From contig JAHHID010000046.1 in the NCBI GenBank assembly GCA_019359015.1, forward strand, positions 1 to 56,180: 56,180 bases of DNA, written 5' to 3'. The translations under genes and the position numbers were made by a program. The DNA comes from Spirirestis rafaelensis WJT71-NPBG6 (GTDB taxonomy: Bacteria; Cyanobacteriota; Cyanobacteriia; Cyanobacteriales; Nostocaceae). Shown here one piece after another: positions 16,589 through 25,402 of the stretch. The notes under the pieces were generated by a model. It was not told the DNA's origin. It searched no databases and saw only the letters and a program-made list of their open reading frames with translations. Position 1 is the first letter of the stretch. The number at the start of each line of letters is the position of its first letter.

Positions 16589-17991
16589 GCGATTTTATAC
16601 CAACCGGGATTCAGCTAACGTACTTAGTCGCTGCATCTTTATTTATTCTGGGTTTGAAAAAGCTAGGTTCACCCGCCACAGCGCGAAATGGTAATCTGAT
16701 TGCAGCGGTGGGAATGTTGCTGGCGATTGTGGCAACGTTGCTGGATCAGAAGGTGTTGAACTATGAAATGATTTTGTTAGGTTTGGCGATCGGATCGGTG
16801 ATTGGGGCGATCGTGGCTTACAAAGTCCAAATGACACAAATGCCCCAAATGGTGGGTTTGCTCAACGGTTTGGGTGGTGCAGCTTCTGCGCTGGTTGCTG
16901 TTGCTGAATTCTGGCGTTTGCTCGATCATGGTGAAGCAATACCCCTGGATGTCAACATCTCGATGCTGTTAGATGTGTTGATTGGTGGTGTCACCTTCAC
17001 TGGTAGTTTTCTCGCATTTGCCAAATTGCAAGGTTTAATCAGCGGTTCCCCGATTACATTTCCGTTGCAGCAACCGTTTAACCTGTTGCTTTTGGGTAGT
17101 TATATAGCAGGCAGTGCCTATTTAATCGTATCCCCCCACAGCTTACCTGTATTTTTAGGGGTGGTTGCGGTTTCTCTGGTGCTGGGTGTGATGTTTGTCA
17201 TCCCCATTGGTGGCGGTGATATGCCTGTGGTAATTTCCCTGTTAAACTCGTTATCGGGGATAGCTGCGGCTGCTGCTGGTTTTGTGGTGATGAACAATAT
17301 GTTAATCATCGCTGGTGCTTTGGTGGGAGCATCTGGCTTAATCCTTACCGAGATTATGTGTAAGGCAATGAACCGCTCCTTATTTAGTGTGCTGTTCAGT
17401 GCTTTTGGTTCAGCGTCTGCGTCTAGTGGTGCCGCTGGTGGTGGTAGTGCAGTTGACCAAACTGTCCGCAGCATCGATCCAGAAGAAGGAGCGATGATGT
17501 TGGGTTATGCCCGTTCTGTGGTAATTGTACCTGGTTATGGGATGGCGGTAGCCCAAGCACAGCATAGCGTGCGCGAGTTGGCAGATCAACTAGAGCGTAT
17601 GGGTGTTGATGTTAAGTATGCGATTCACCCAGTTGCAGGGAGAATGCCGGGACACATGAATGTGTTGTTGGCTGAGGCGAATGTGCCTTATACTCAGCTT
17701 CACGACATGGAAGATATTAATCCTCAGTTTGAGCAAGCTGATGTGGCTTTGGTAATTGGGGCAAATGATGTAGTAAATCCGGCAGCGCGGAGTGATGTAA
17801 ATAGCCCGATTTATGGTATGCCGATTTTAGAAGTGGATCGGGCAAAGCAGACGATTGTAATTAAGCGCGGTATGAGTACGGGTTTTGCCGGTGTAGATAA
17901 TGAGTTGTTCTACAAAGATAAAACAACGATGCTCTTTGGTAGCGCAAAGGATATGGTAGCGAAGTTGGTTTCTGAGGTGAAGCAGCTTTAA
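16585..17991 (+). CDS. pntB: NAD(P) transhydrogenase subunit beta
   Basis: A 468-residue subunit with about eight to nine membrane helices followed by the NADP(H)-binding domain III from about residue 285. Visible signatures are GYARSVVIVPGYGMAVAQAQ, HPVAGRMPGHMNVLLAEA and VALVIGANDVVNPAARSD. It starts with GTG overlapping the pntA2 stop, so the two are translationally coupled. Length is normal for the family. Confidence 0.95.
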   Translation: MSDFIPTGIQLTYLVAASLFILGLKKLGSPATARNGNLIAAVGMLLAIVATLLDQKVLNYEMILLGLAIGSVIGAIVAYKVQMTQMPQMVGLLNGLGGAASALVAVAEFWRLLDHGEAIPLDVNISMLLDVLIGGVTFTGSFLAFAKLQGLISGSPITFPLQQPFNLLLLGSYIAGSAYLIVSPHSLPVFLGVVAVSLVLGVMFVIPIGGGDMPVVISLLNSLSGIAAAAAGFVVMNNMLIIAGALVGASGLILTEIMCKAMNRSLFSVLFSAFGSASASSGAAGGGSAVDQTVRSIDPEEGAMMLGYARSVVIVPGYGMAVAQAQHSVRELADQLERMGVDVKYAIHPVAGRMPGHMNVLLAEANVPYTQLHDMEDINPQFEQADVALVIGANDVVNPAARSDVNSPIYGMPILEVDRAKQTIVIKRGMSTGFAGVDNELFYKDKTTMLFGSAKDMVAKLVSEVKQL

Positions 17992-18010
17992 GGATTTTGG
18001 ATTTGAGATT

Positions 18011-18035
18011 AGGGACACAAAAATTATGTGTCCCT
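18011..18035. terminator. Bidirectional hairpin between pntB and the convergent gene
   Basis: Perfect arms AGGGACACA (18011-18019) and TGTGTCCCT (18027-18035) flank an A/T-rich loop between two convergent genes. A near-identical AGGGACAC hairpin ends the petN operon at 20643. Confidence 0.65.
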
Positions 18036-18039
18036 AATG

Positions 18040-19011
18040 TCACATTTGGCTATAACTTTCAGCGACCTCAGACCCAAAACCACCAGCTTTGACATGCCGT
18101 AGAATTGACTGAATAATTGGTGCAGCAATGCTAATACCAAATAGTGCATTAAATCCTGCAACCACAATCGGAGCGGATAAAACTACCATAAATTCAGGAA
18201 ATAACGCCATTACTGCAATTAAAACTAAAAAGATAATCGGTGTTGTAATTCCAACCTGAGTTGCAGTATCAACAATCAATTTTTTGTACTCTTCGATAGT
18301 AATGTCTCCTCGATAGAGGTCGAGGGAATATGAAAGGGCAGTAATGGTGACTTGCGTCAGTATCGCAACCCCAGTTGTTGTTAATCCCATACGGGCAATT
18401 GTCGCAGAGTTAGCCAAAATTGAATCTACAGCATTGTAAATACGAATATAAATTTGTTCACCACCTGTCATTGCATTTGCGCCACGCCGAATGTTATCGA
18501 CTCCAATTTCCCATACAATATTATCTGCCCCATTAGAACCGCCACCAGCCCGTGGGATAATATGGCTCCCATGCTTATCTGCTAAAAATTGCCCGATTGT
18601 AGTTTCCGGATCTCGACCAAGTTTTGAGGTGAGCGGAATTTTTGCAAATAGCTTCATTACATCAGGGTCAGTACGCGGTGCATCACCTAGTCGAAGACCT
18701 GCTCGGTAACGGAACCTGGTAGCAATCTTTGGCATTTCTTGTGCCAGTTCTATTGCGGTTGTGGGTAAATTTTTTAAGTCGTTTGCGATCGCAATTCCTA
18801 CCGTGCTGATTTCAAGTACAGTTTTGTTTATCAACTCAGTCGCTTCCTGGCTGACTTTAATGCTACTTTCAATTGCAGCATTGCTTGAAACTATAAATTG
18901 AGCAGTTACTTGATTGGTTTCATCAATAGCAGTTCTGATTTGCCCCGTGCTTTCTTGAACCTTTTCCTTAACTGTTTCTCCTAATTTTTTCGCTTGTTGA
19001 ATAAAATCCAT
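18040..19011 (-). CDS. Membrane protein with N-terminal coiled coil and an HNH-like core; not recognised
   Basis: 323 residues. The first 90 are amphipathic and helical (KKLGETVKEKVQESTGQ, ETNQVTAQFIVSSNAA), like a coiled coil. Residues about 148-185 read SHIIPRAGGGSNGADNIVWE and then DNIRRGANAM, a pattern of H, GG, N, and NxxRGA resembling some HNH-type nuclease cores. The C-terminal half has three to four hydrophobic segments (IARMGLTTTGVAILTQVTI, ITTPIIFLVLIAVMALFPEF, APIVVAGFNALFGISIAAPII). I know no family with this order. A membrane-tethered effector or nuclease is possible but unproved. Single gene, convergent with pntB. Confidence 0.6.
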   Translation of the reverse strand: MDFIQQAKKLGETVKEKVQESTGQIRTAIDETNQVTAQFIVSSNAAIESSIKVSQEATELINKTVLEISTVGIAIANDLKNLPTTAIELAQEMPKIATRFRYRAGLRLGDAPRTDPDVMKLFAKIPLTSKLGRDPETTIGQFLADKHGSHIIPRAGGGSNGADNIVWEIGVDNIRRGANAMTGGEQIYIRIYNAVDSILANSATIARMGLTTTGVAILTQVTITALSYSLDLYRGDITIEEYKKLIVDTATQVGITTPIIFLVLIAVMALFPEFMVVLSAPIVVAGFNALFGISIAAPIIQSILRHVKAGGFGSEVAESYSQM

Positions 19012-19225
19012 TACTTACCTGTTTTTTTAGTTCTGTATTAATTTCAATTAATTCGGTTTTAACATTGAATATAGAAGATTAAGTTCATCTTCATAGATAC
19101 TTGATACAAGCCATAAATTTTATTTATGTGCAATGAAGATTTTTATTAAACCTGAGCATGAGCAATTTATTGAATCCCAAATTAAAACTGGGACAGTAGA
19201 AAAAAACAGCAGGGGAATCAGGAAG

Positions 19226-19444
19226 ATGAGCAAATTTAAATATCAAATGCTGATTGAATGGTCTGATGAAGACAACTGCTTTTTAGTCGGATTTCCTGAT
19301 TTCCCCGGACAGCCTTTTCGGACGCATGGCGATACTTATGAGGAAGCTGTTGCAAATGGTGCTGAAGCATTGGAGTCACTGATAATGGCTTACGAAGCGA
19401 CCGGGGAAGCACTTCCAGAACCGACCGTTTGTAAGGTCGCTTAA
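19226..19444 (+). CDS. HicB-like antitoxin (solitary), preceded by a ParD-like fragment
   Basis: From the ATG at 19226 (AGGAAG just upstream) the protein is a compact 72-residue HicB/RNase H-like fold: YQMLIEWSDEDNCFLVGFPD, FRTHGDTYEEAVANGAEALE. The C-terminal DNA-binding part of full HicB is missing and no hicA toxin is adjacent, so this is an orphan HicB. The same frame is open upstream to an ATG at 19133. That stretch (MKIFIKPEHEQFIESQIKTG) reads like the first helix of a ParD-type antitoxin, so a decayed ParD gene may have become joined to HicB. Confidence 0.75.
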   Translation: MSKFKYQMLIEWSDEDNCFLVGFPDFPGQPFRTHGDTYEEAVANGAEALESLIMAYEATGEALPEPTVCKVA

Positions 19445-19638
19445 ATGGGTAGTGCGTTGACAAAGTGACTCGCTTGTTTTGTATAGCCTAATCTAGCTTT
19501 ATCATCAAGACGATCGCTTGCTTTTTATTGAAATGCGTTCACGTTCGCGCAGCGTGTCCGCAGGACTCAGTGACTCCGCAAGAGTATCGCCTAATTCCCT
19601 TTTCACAACAAACGCGATCGCTTGACACCAACCATACT

Positions 19639-20570
19639 TTAATCAACCGTTAGAAATTGCTGAAAATCTGCCAGAGAATTGACGGTAACGGCTCTTTCCA
19701 AAAGCTGTTTTAATAAGGATAAATCCTCAATATTATTTATCGTTTCTGCAAATTCTGTGGGGACTTCTCCAAAGCGCGATCGCAAAACAATAACCACCGA
19801 TTCACGGGCACTTTGTCTAGCTCCCTTCTCTATTCCCCTCAATTCCATATTGCTAAGTAATGGCATTTTTCTTTCCTCCTCGTAACGATTTAATCTTTCC
19901 TCAAAGCTTTGTGTTAACTCTTGCGGTAATGTCATCATCCTGTCAATTACCTGAAAGAGTTTGATAATTTCTCCGCGTTCATAACCTTTGTCATACAAAC
20001 CTCGAACAATATTCCACTTCCAGCGTTCTCTTTCCTGGGGTTTGCCTGTGGTAGCTTTCGTTTTTAAATGTGCCATTACTATGATGGCAAAAGGATTATT
20101 GCTTTGTTCTAAACTTTCCCATGCGGGTTCGTAATCTAATAATTTGACGATGGGAAATTTCAGATTAACTTCACACCCAGCGAATGCATAACCATAGGAT
20201 GAGGGACGCCAGTTTAAACGCTCATCGCCCAAAATGGCTAGACTAATTACGGGTCGTTGGTAGAGGTCAAACGCCCGATAATTATAAATATACATCCGTT
20301 TGCTAAAGTCAGATTCTTCTTGACTTTGCACTTCAGTATGAATTAATATCCAGACTTCTTGATTGTCGCGCAGCCACACTTGGAATAATTTATCGGCGTA
20401 GCGCGAACCGATGTCAGATGATGCGGTAATTCTTTATCTAGTGACTGTGGAGGTTTGCTCCAGTCTACTAAATCATGAACTTGGGGGAAAAAGAAGCCAC
20501 AGAATGGCTGAAAGTAATCGCCGATCGCTTCTTTCCAAGGCTCATCATAGTTAGCGTTTGGCTCGTTCAT
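19639..20570 (-). pseudogene. Rpn-family PD-(D/E)XK nuclease, frameshifted
   Basis: The family is a recombination-promoting nuclease/transposase-like protein with a C-terminal DUF4351. The first 48 codons (NANYDEPWKEAIGDYFQPF, FPQVHDLVDW) are in one frame. From about 20440 the reading continues in another as ITASSDIGSRYADKLFQVWL and then QEVWILIHTEVQSQEE, the nuclease core. A one-base indel near 20428-20440 separates the two. The downstream 246 residues include the DUF4351-type end (VVIVLRSRFGEVP, LLKQLLERAVTVNSLADFQQFL). Probably inactive unless frameshifting occurs. Confidence 0.8.
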
Positions 20571-20642
20571 GCTCGTTTTCTAAATGCGTATTCCCCGCTA
20601 AAGCTTTTATAATTATGCGATCGCTTACCATCACAAAAGCTA

Positions 20643-20667
20643 AGGGACACGAAAATTTCGTGTCCCT
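20643..20667 (-). terminator. Terminator of the petN operon
   Basis: Perfect 12-base arms AGGGACACGAAA and TTTCGTGTCCCT with a one-base centre lie 44 bases downstream of the small gene at 20711-20869. A second short palindrome (CGCTAAT-aa-ATTAGCG, 20701-20716) overlaps that gene's stop. Confidence 0.6.
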
Positions 20668-20710
20668 CAAAAAGATTGTTAACACACAGCGTATGTAGAA
20701 CGCTAATAAA

Positions 20711-20869
20711 TTAGCGTCGCTTGGGGGTGCGTTGTGTTTCGCGTTTTTCTTGTTCTCGCAAACGGCGATCGCGCCATTCGGAAATCGTCAAATAACCAAC
20801 TCCGCCAGTTAGTGCCAACAATAGCACCAAGCCAGATAAAGCCAAAATGCTCAATAATGGACTTTCCAC
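20711..20869 (-). CDS. Small single-helix membrane protein downstream of petN
   Basis: 52 residues beginning with GTG, seven bases after the petN stop. It has one hydrophobic helix (LLSILALSGLVLLLALTGGVGYL) and a strongly charged tail (EWRDRRLREQEKRETQR, ending TPKRR). The tight spacing suggests co-transcription and perhaps a role around the cytochrome b6f complex or thylakoid, but I do not recognise the family. Too short for length-filtered gene calling. Confidence 0.65.
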   Translation of the reverse strand: MESPLLSILALSGLVLLLALTGGVGYLTISEWRDRRLREQEKRETQRTPKRR

Positions 20870-20876
20870 GATTTTC

Positions 20877-20966
20877 TTACAGTCCGTTGCGACCCCATAC
20901 TACCATTGCAATTGACCAAGTGAACACAACTAACAGTGAAACCCAGCCCAATGTCAAAATCTCCAT
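20877..20966 (-). CDS. petN: Cytochrome b6-f complex subunit PetN (subunit VIII)
   Basis: 29 residues: a start close to [20 protein letters not shown] followed by MVVWGRNGL, almost identical to PetN of other cyanobacteria and plastids. It is the small membrane-spanning subunit needed for stable assembly of the cytochrome b6f complex in thylakoids. The gene is only 90 bases. It confirms that the host is an oxygenic phototroph. Confidence 0.96.
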   Translation of the reverse strand: MEILTLGWVSLLVVFTWSIAMVVWGRNGL

Positions 20967-21055
20967 AGTCCTATTCTTCAACTAATTTACAAAACGTCTC
21001 TAATATTTATGATACTGGGAATGGTCATTAGTCATTTGTTTCTTCCTCTGTGTTC

Positions 21056-21526
21056 ATGAAAGATACGAACGACATGGCTGAACGCCTAGAATCCCTGAAA
21101 GCTGGAATATTCGGGGGTTTATCTGTTTGCTTAACCTTTGTGATTACGACTTTTCTTAACAATCTGCTGCTAGATAAGTATTTTCCAGCACTCAGCATTC
21201 TCCAGATAAATATCCAGGATTGGCGTTGGTGGATAAGCGGTGCTATATCCTGCTTTTGTGGCTTGCTTTTTGGTGTTACCTATCGCTATATCATCCGCTC
21301 AGATAACAATCCGCAACTCAAAGCTGGGGGAGTGCTGGCTTTTGGGTTGGTGCGAGGCTTAACTCAGGTGGATGTGGGACTTTATTGTTATAGTATTTTG
21401 CCTTTTGTCGTGCTGGGTGCCCAAAGTATTGTTTGGTTTGCAATCAGTGCGATACTCTTCCAGAGTCACTTCGTGAACGCACTCGATACCACCATAAAGT
21501 TAGGCTGGGTCAAAACGTTTAAATAA
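21056..21526 (+). CDS. Four-helix membrane protein, not recognised
   Basis: About 156 residues with four hydrophobic segments (GGLSVCLTFVITTFLNNLLL, WWISGAISCFCGLLFGVTY, GGVLAFGLVRGLTQVDVGLY, LPFVVLGAQSIVWFAISAILF). The ATG at 21056 is the likely start; a GTG at 21050 and an ATG at 21074 are alternatives. It resembles a conserved cyanobacterial hypothetical membrane protein; no function can be assigned. Same strand as the exonuclease gene 34 bases downstream. Confidence 0.7.
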   Translation: MKDTNDMAERLESLKAGIFGGLSVCLTFVITTFLNNLLLDKYFPALSILQINIQDWRWWISGAISCFCGLLFGVTYRYIIRSDNNPQLKAGGVLAFGLVRGLTQVDVGLYCYSILPFVVLGAQSIVWFAISAILFQSHFVNALDTTIKLGWVKTFK

Positions 21527-21560
21527 AATCAAGTTGCAATCCTTCAAAAAACAGCGCTAG

Positions 21561-22124
21561 ATGAAACCTGACAGTTCCTCCTATTTTTTAATAATTGATT
21601 TAGAAGCTACTTGTTCTGATGATAATAGTATTCCTCGTCATCAAATGGAAATAATTGAAATTGGTGCGGTCATGCTCAACAAAGCAACATTGCAGATTGA
21701 TTCAGAATTTAAGGAATTCATTCAACCTGTAAGAAATCCGCAATTAACAGCTTTTTGTACAGAATTAACTAGCATTTCTCAAAAAGATGTTGAATTAGCG
21801 CCAAAATTTATTGAAGCAATGTCTAGCCTGCAAAAATGGCTTGAATTATTTCCCAATTATGTTTTCTGTTCTTGGGGAGAATATGATAAAAAGCAATTTA
21901 TTCAAGATTGTAAATATCACAATATTCCTTATCCTTTTGGTTCAGAACACATAAATATTAAAAAGGAATTTTCCGAATATATTGGTGTATCTAAAGGATT
22001 TGGGATGGCGCAGGCTCTACAGAAGCTTGGATTAGAATTGAAAGGCACTCACCATCGCGGCATAGATGATGCTCGCAACATTGCAGCTATCTACCGACAT
22101 ATGAAAACTATAAAACTAAACTGA
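21561..22124 (+). CDS. DEDDh-type 3'-5' exonuclease
   Basis: A 187-residue exonuclease of the ERI-1/KapD type. ExoI motif FLIIDLEATC with Asp13 and Glu15; ExoII around WGEYDKKQF (Asp108); ExoIII HHRGIDDARNIAAIYRHM with the catalytic His and Asp. Expected to trim RNA or DNA 3' ends using two metal ions in the cytosol. Family length and motif spacing are normal; the substrate is unknown. Confidence 0.88.
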   Translation: MKPDSSSYFLIIDLEATCSDDNSIPRHQMEIIEIGAVMLNKATLQIDSEFKEFIQPVRNPQLTAFCTELTSISQKDVELAPKFIEAMSSLQKWLELFPNYVFCSWGEYDKKQFIQDCKYHNIPYPFGSEHINIKKEFSEYIGVSKGFGMAQALQKLGLELKGTHHRGIDDARNIAAIYRHMKTIKLN

Positions 22125-22265
22125 ACTAGTTTACAAACCCCTCTAACGTTTGGTTGATGGAGCTCGCAAACTAAAAAGCTAGACTGCATAGTAGCTACAG
22201 GCAACTGTATGTGTTGATCACTAGTTTGAGCCTGTTGTTAGCACAATTTCGGCAGGAGAAATTAT

Positions 22266-23654
22266 ATGCAACTACCTAATACCCTAAAAACTCCTTCTTT
22301 TCTTCAGAAGCTTCAGTGGGTTGTTGACCCTGTAGGATATATGGAAACTGCCACACAGCAGTATCCCGACATTTTCACGGCTGAAGTAGTTGGTTTTGGG
22401 GACACCTTAGTATTTGTAAACCATCCCCAGGCAATCCAAGAAATTCTCACCAATGATAGAAAGAAGTTTGCCGCCGTCGGTGAGGAAAACAAAATTTTGC
22501 AACCCTTAATAGGCGATTATTCAGTGATAATGCTGGAGGGCAACAGGCACAAACGGCGGCGACAAATCTTGATGCCCCCTTTTCACGGAGAGCGGTTGCA
22601 AGCCTACGGTCATCTAATCTGTAATCTTACCGAAAAAGTCTTTAATCAATTACCACAAGATAAGCCTTTTTTCGCTCGTAATACCATGCAGGATATTTCG
22701 CTGCAAGTGATGTTAGAGGCTGTGTTTGGCTTATATGAGGGAGAACGTTATCAACAACTCAAGCGCTTACTAGCGTTGATTACAGAAAAGTTTAACTCTC
22801 CCCTTAGCGCTAGCTTGCTCTATTTCCCCTTTTTGCAAAAAGATTTAGGCACTTGGAGTCCTTGGGGAAAATTCGTGCGCCAACGGCAACAAATTGATCA
22901 ACTGCTCTACGCGGAAATTGCCGATCGCCGTGAGCATCCCGATCCAAATCGCATCGATATCCTCTCGTTACTGATGTCAGCCAAGGATGAACAAGGTAAT
23001 TCGATGACGGATCAAGAGTTACGCGATGAAATGATGACGTTGTTGTTAGCCGGACATGAAACCACAGCATCGGCGATGGCTTGGGGATTGTATTGGATTC
23101 ACCATTTGCCACAAGTGCGTGAAAAACTGCTCCAAGAACTCGATACCCTTGGGGAATCCCCTAACCCGATGAATATTGCGCGACTGCCTTATCTGAGCGC
23201 TGTCTGTAACGAAACTTTGCGGATTACCCCCGTTGCGATCAACACGTTTGCCAGAGAAGTCCAAGAACCAGTTGAACTACTGGGACATCGGTTAGAGCCT
23301 GGTACGCTAGTAGTTGGCTGCATTTATCTTCTGCATCAACGTGAAGATTTATACCCAGACCACAAGCAGTTTAAGCCAGAGCGTTTTTTGAAACACCAAT
23401 TTTCTCCCTATGAATTTATGCCGTTTGGCGCTGGTGCCCGTAGCTGTATTGGCAACGCTTTGGCTCCTTTTGAAATGAAGCTAGTATTGGCAACGATACT
23501 GTCACGCTATCAACTCGCGCTGGTTGATCATCGACCAGAAAAACCTCAGCGGCGGAGTATTACGCTTGCGCCTGCTGGTGGTGTCAAAATGGTAGTTACA
23601 GGGCGCTATGTGCGTCGAGAGTCTCGACAAGCTGTAGCAGCTAGTGAGAAGTAA
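22266..23654 (+). CDS. Cytochrome P450 (CYP110-like), copy 1
   Basis: A 462-residue heme monooxygenase. The I-helix motif AGHETTASAMAW, the K-helix ETLR and the heme-binding loop FMPFGAGARSCIGNA (axial Cys394) are all intact. There is no membrane anchor and no fused reductase, so it needs separate ferredoxin partners. CYP110 enzymes of filamentous cyanobacteria oxidise fatty acids, alkanes and terpenoids; the substrate here is unknown. The next gene is a close paralogue, so this is a tandem duplication. Confidence 0.93.
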   Translation: MQLPNTLKTPSFLQKLQWVVDPVGYMETATQQYPDIFTAEVVGFGDTLVFVNHPQAIQEILTNDRKKFAAVGEENKILQPLIGDYSVIMLEGNRHKRRRQILMPPFHGERLQAYGHLICNLTEKVFNQLPQDKPFFARNTMQDISLQVMLEAVFGLYEGERYQQLKRLLALITEKFNSPLSASLLYFPFLQKDLGTWSPWGKFVRQRQQIDQLLYAEIADRREHPDPNRIDILSLLMSAKDEQGNSMTDQELRDEMMTLLLAGHETTASAMAWGLYWIHHLPQVREKLLQELDTLGESPNPMNIARLPYLSAVCNETLRITPVAINTFAREVQEPVELLGHRLEPGTLVVGCIYLLHQREDLYPDHKQFKPERFLKHQFSPYEFMPFGAGARSCIGNALAPFEMKLVLATILSRYQLALVDHRPEKPQRRSITLAPAGGVKMVVTGRYVRRESRQAVAASEK

Positions 23655-23853
23655 TTTCAAATCATCGCTAAGAGCGATCGCATTTTCTTGGGTTTCGCGA
23701 TCGTTCAACTTTCCACACAAAAACAACAAAAAACTAAGCTTGTCTAGTTTTTAGTCGCTCAAGTTCACACCCGGAACAATAAAACTCCATATTCACAACA
23801 AGAATAGTTCAATTTGTTATTAGTACAATTAATTTTTTGTGGTGAAAAATCAA

Positions 23854-25242
23854 ATGCCATTACTCAATGTTGTCAAAACTCCCTCTATTATCCAGAGATT
23901 CCAGTGGATTGCTGACCCTGTGATATACATGGAAAAAGCGGTTCAAGAATATCCCGATATTTTTTCTACTCTTGTAGCTGGTTCTAGGTATCCTTTCGTA
24001 TTTGTAAACCATCCCCAGGCAATCCAAGAAATTTTCACCAACGACAGAAAGAAGTTTGCAGCCGTCGGTGAGGAAAACAAAATTTTGGAACCCTTAATAG
24101 GGGACTATTCAGTCATAATGCTGGAGGGCAACAAGCACAAACAGCGGCGACAACTCTTGATGCCTCCTTTTCACGGAGAGCGGATGCGAGCCTACGGTGA
24201 GCTAATTTGTAATCTTAGTGAAAAAGTCATTAGCCAGTTACCACAAAACCAGCCTTTCTCAGCCCGAAGTGCAATGCAGGATATTTCCCTGCAAGTCATC
24301 TTACAGGCTGTGTTTGGCTTGTATGAAGGAGAACGTTACCAACAACTCAAGCAGTTACTAAGTTTGATGTTGGATCTTTTTCGCTCACCGCTCAGTTCTA
24401 GCTTTTTGTTTTTCCGCTTCCTGCAAAAAGATTTAGGAGCATGGAGTCCTTGGGGGAAATTTGTGCGCCAACGGCAAGAAATTGATCAATTGCTCTACGC
24501 AGAAATTGCCGCTCGCCGTGAGCATCCCGATCCAAATCGCGTCGATATCCTCTCTTTACTGATGTCAGCCAAGGATGAAGAGGGGAATTCCATGACTGAT
24601 AAAGAGTTGCGCGATGAGTTGATGACTCTGCTGTTTGCTGGACATGAAACCACAGCAACCGCAATGGCTTGGGCATTGTATTGGATTCACCATTTGCCAC
24701 AAGTCCGTGAAAAACTCCTTCAAGAAGTGGATAGCCTTGGGGAATCCCCTGACCCCATGAGTATTGCGCGGCTGCCTTATCTGAGCGCTGTCTGCAATGA
24801 AACTTTGCGTATTTACCCTGTGGGTATGTTGACCTTTGCCAGGGTAGCGCAAGAAAGAGTTGAGCTACTAGGACATCAGTTAGAGCCTGGTACACGAGTC
24901 TATGGCTGTATCTATCTCGTGCATCAACGTGAGGATTTATATCCAAAACCCAAGCAGTTTAAACCAGAGCGCTTTTTAGAACGGCAATTTTCTCCTTATG
25001 AATTTATACCTTTTGGCGCAGGTGCGCGTCGCTGTATTGGTGATGCTTTAGCTCAGTTAGAAATGAAATTAGTGTTGGCAACAATTCTTTCACGCTATCA
25101 ACTCGCGCTGGCTGATAATCAACCAGAAATACCTCGGCGACGAGGTGTTACCCTTGCGCCTGCTGGTGGTGTCAAAATGGTAATTACAGGACAGCGTGTG
25201 CGTCCAGAATCTCCACAAGTAGTAACAACAGCGAGGAGTTAG
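23854..25242 (+). CDS. Cytochrome P450 (CYP110-like), copy 2
   Basis: A 462-residue paralogue of the previous gene. Long stretches are identical (for example NHPQAIQEI and GDYSVIMLEGN). The I-helix (AGHETTATAMAW), ETLR and heme loop FIPFGAGARRCIGDA are intact. Differences cluster in substrate-facing regions (for instance IYPVGMLTFARV against ITPVAINTFARE), suggesting divergence of specificity. The ATG at 23854 aligns with the start of copy 1; an upstream GTG at 23839 adds five residues. Confidence 0.93.
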   Translation: MPLLNVVKTPSIIQRFQWIADPVIYMEKAVQEYPDIFSTLVAGSRYPFVFVNHPQAIQEIFTNDRKKFAAVGEENKILEPLIGDYSVIMLEGNKHKQRRQLLMPPFHGERMRAYGELICNLSEKVISQLPQNQPFSARSAMQDISLQVILQAVFGLYEGERYQQLKQLLSLMLDLFRSPLSSSFLFFRFLQKDLGAWSPWGKFVRQRQEIDQLLYAEIAARREHPDPNRVDILSLLMSAKDEEGNSMTDKELRDELMTLLFAGHETTATAMAWALYWIHHLPQVREKLLQEVDSLGESPDPMSIARLPYLSAVCNETLRIYPVGMLTFARVAQERVELLGHQLEPGTRVYGCIYLVHQREDLYPKPKQFKPERFLERQFSPYEFIPFGAGARRCIGDALAQLEMKLVLATILSRYQLALADNQPEIPRRRGVTLAPAGGVKMVITGQRVRPESPQVVTTARS

Positions 25243-25402
25243 GAGTTAAGAGTTTTTCACATAAATAGACTACACGCAGACCTCGCTTCCATTCCTCTGT
25301 GTCTTGAAAAGCTTTGATGCTTGCGGCAAGCTCTGACGCTTTTGAGCGTCGAAGATCGCAACTATTAGAGACCAAGGCAAACGCTATCGCAATTCTGAAT
25401 TT

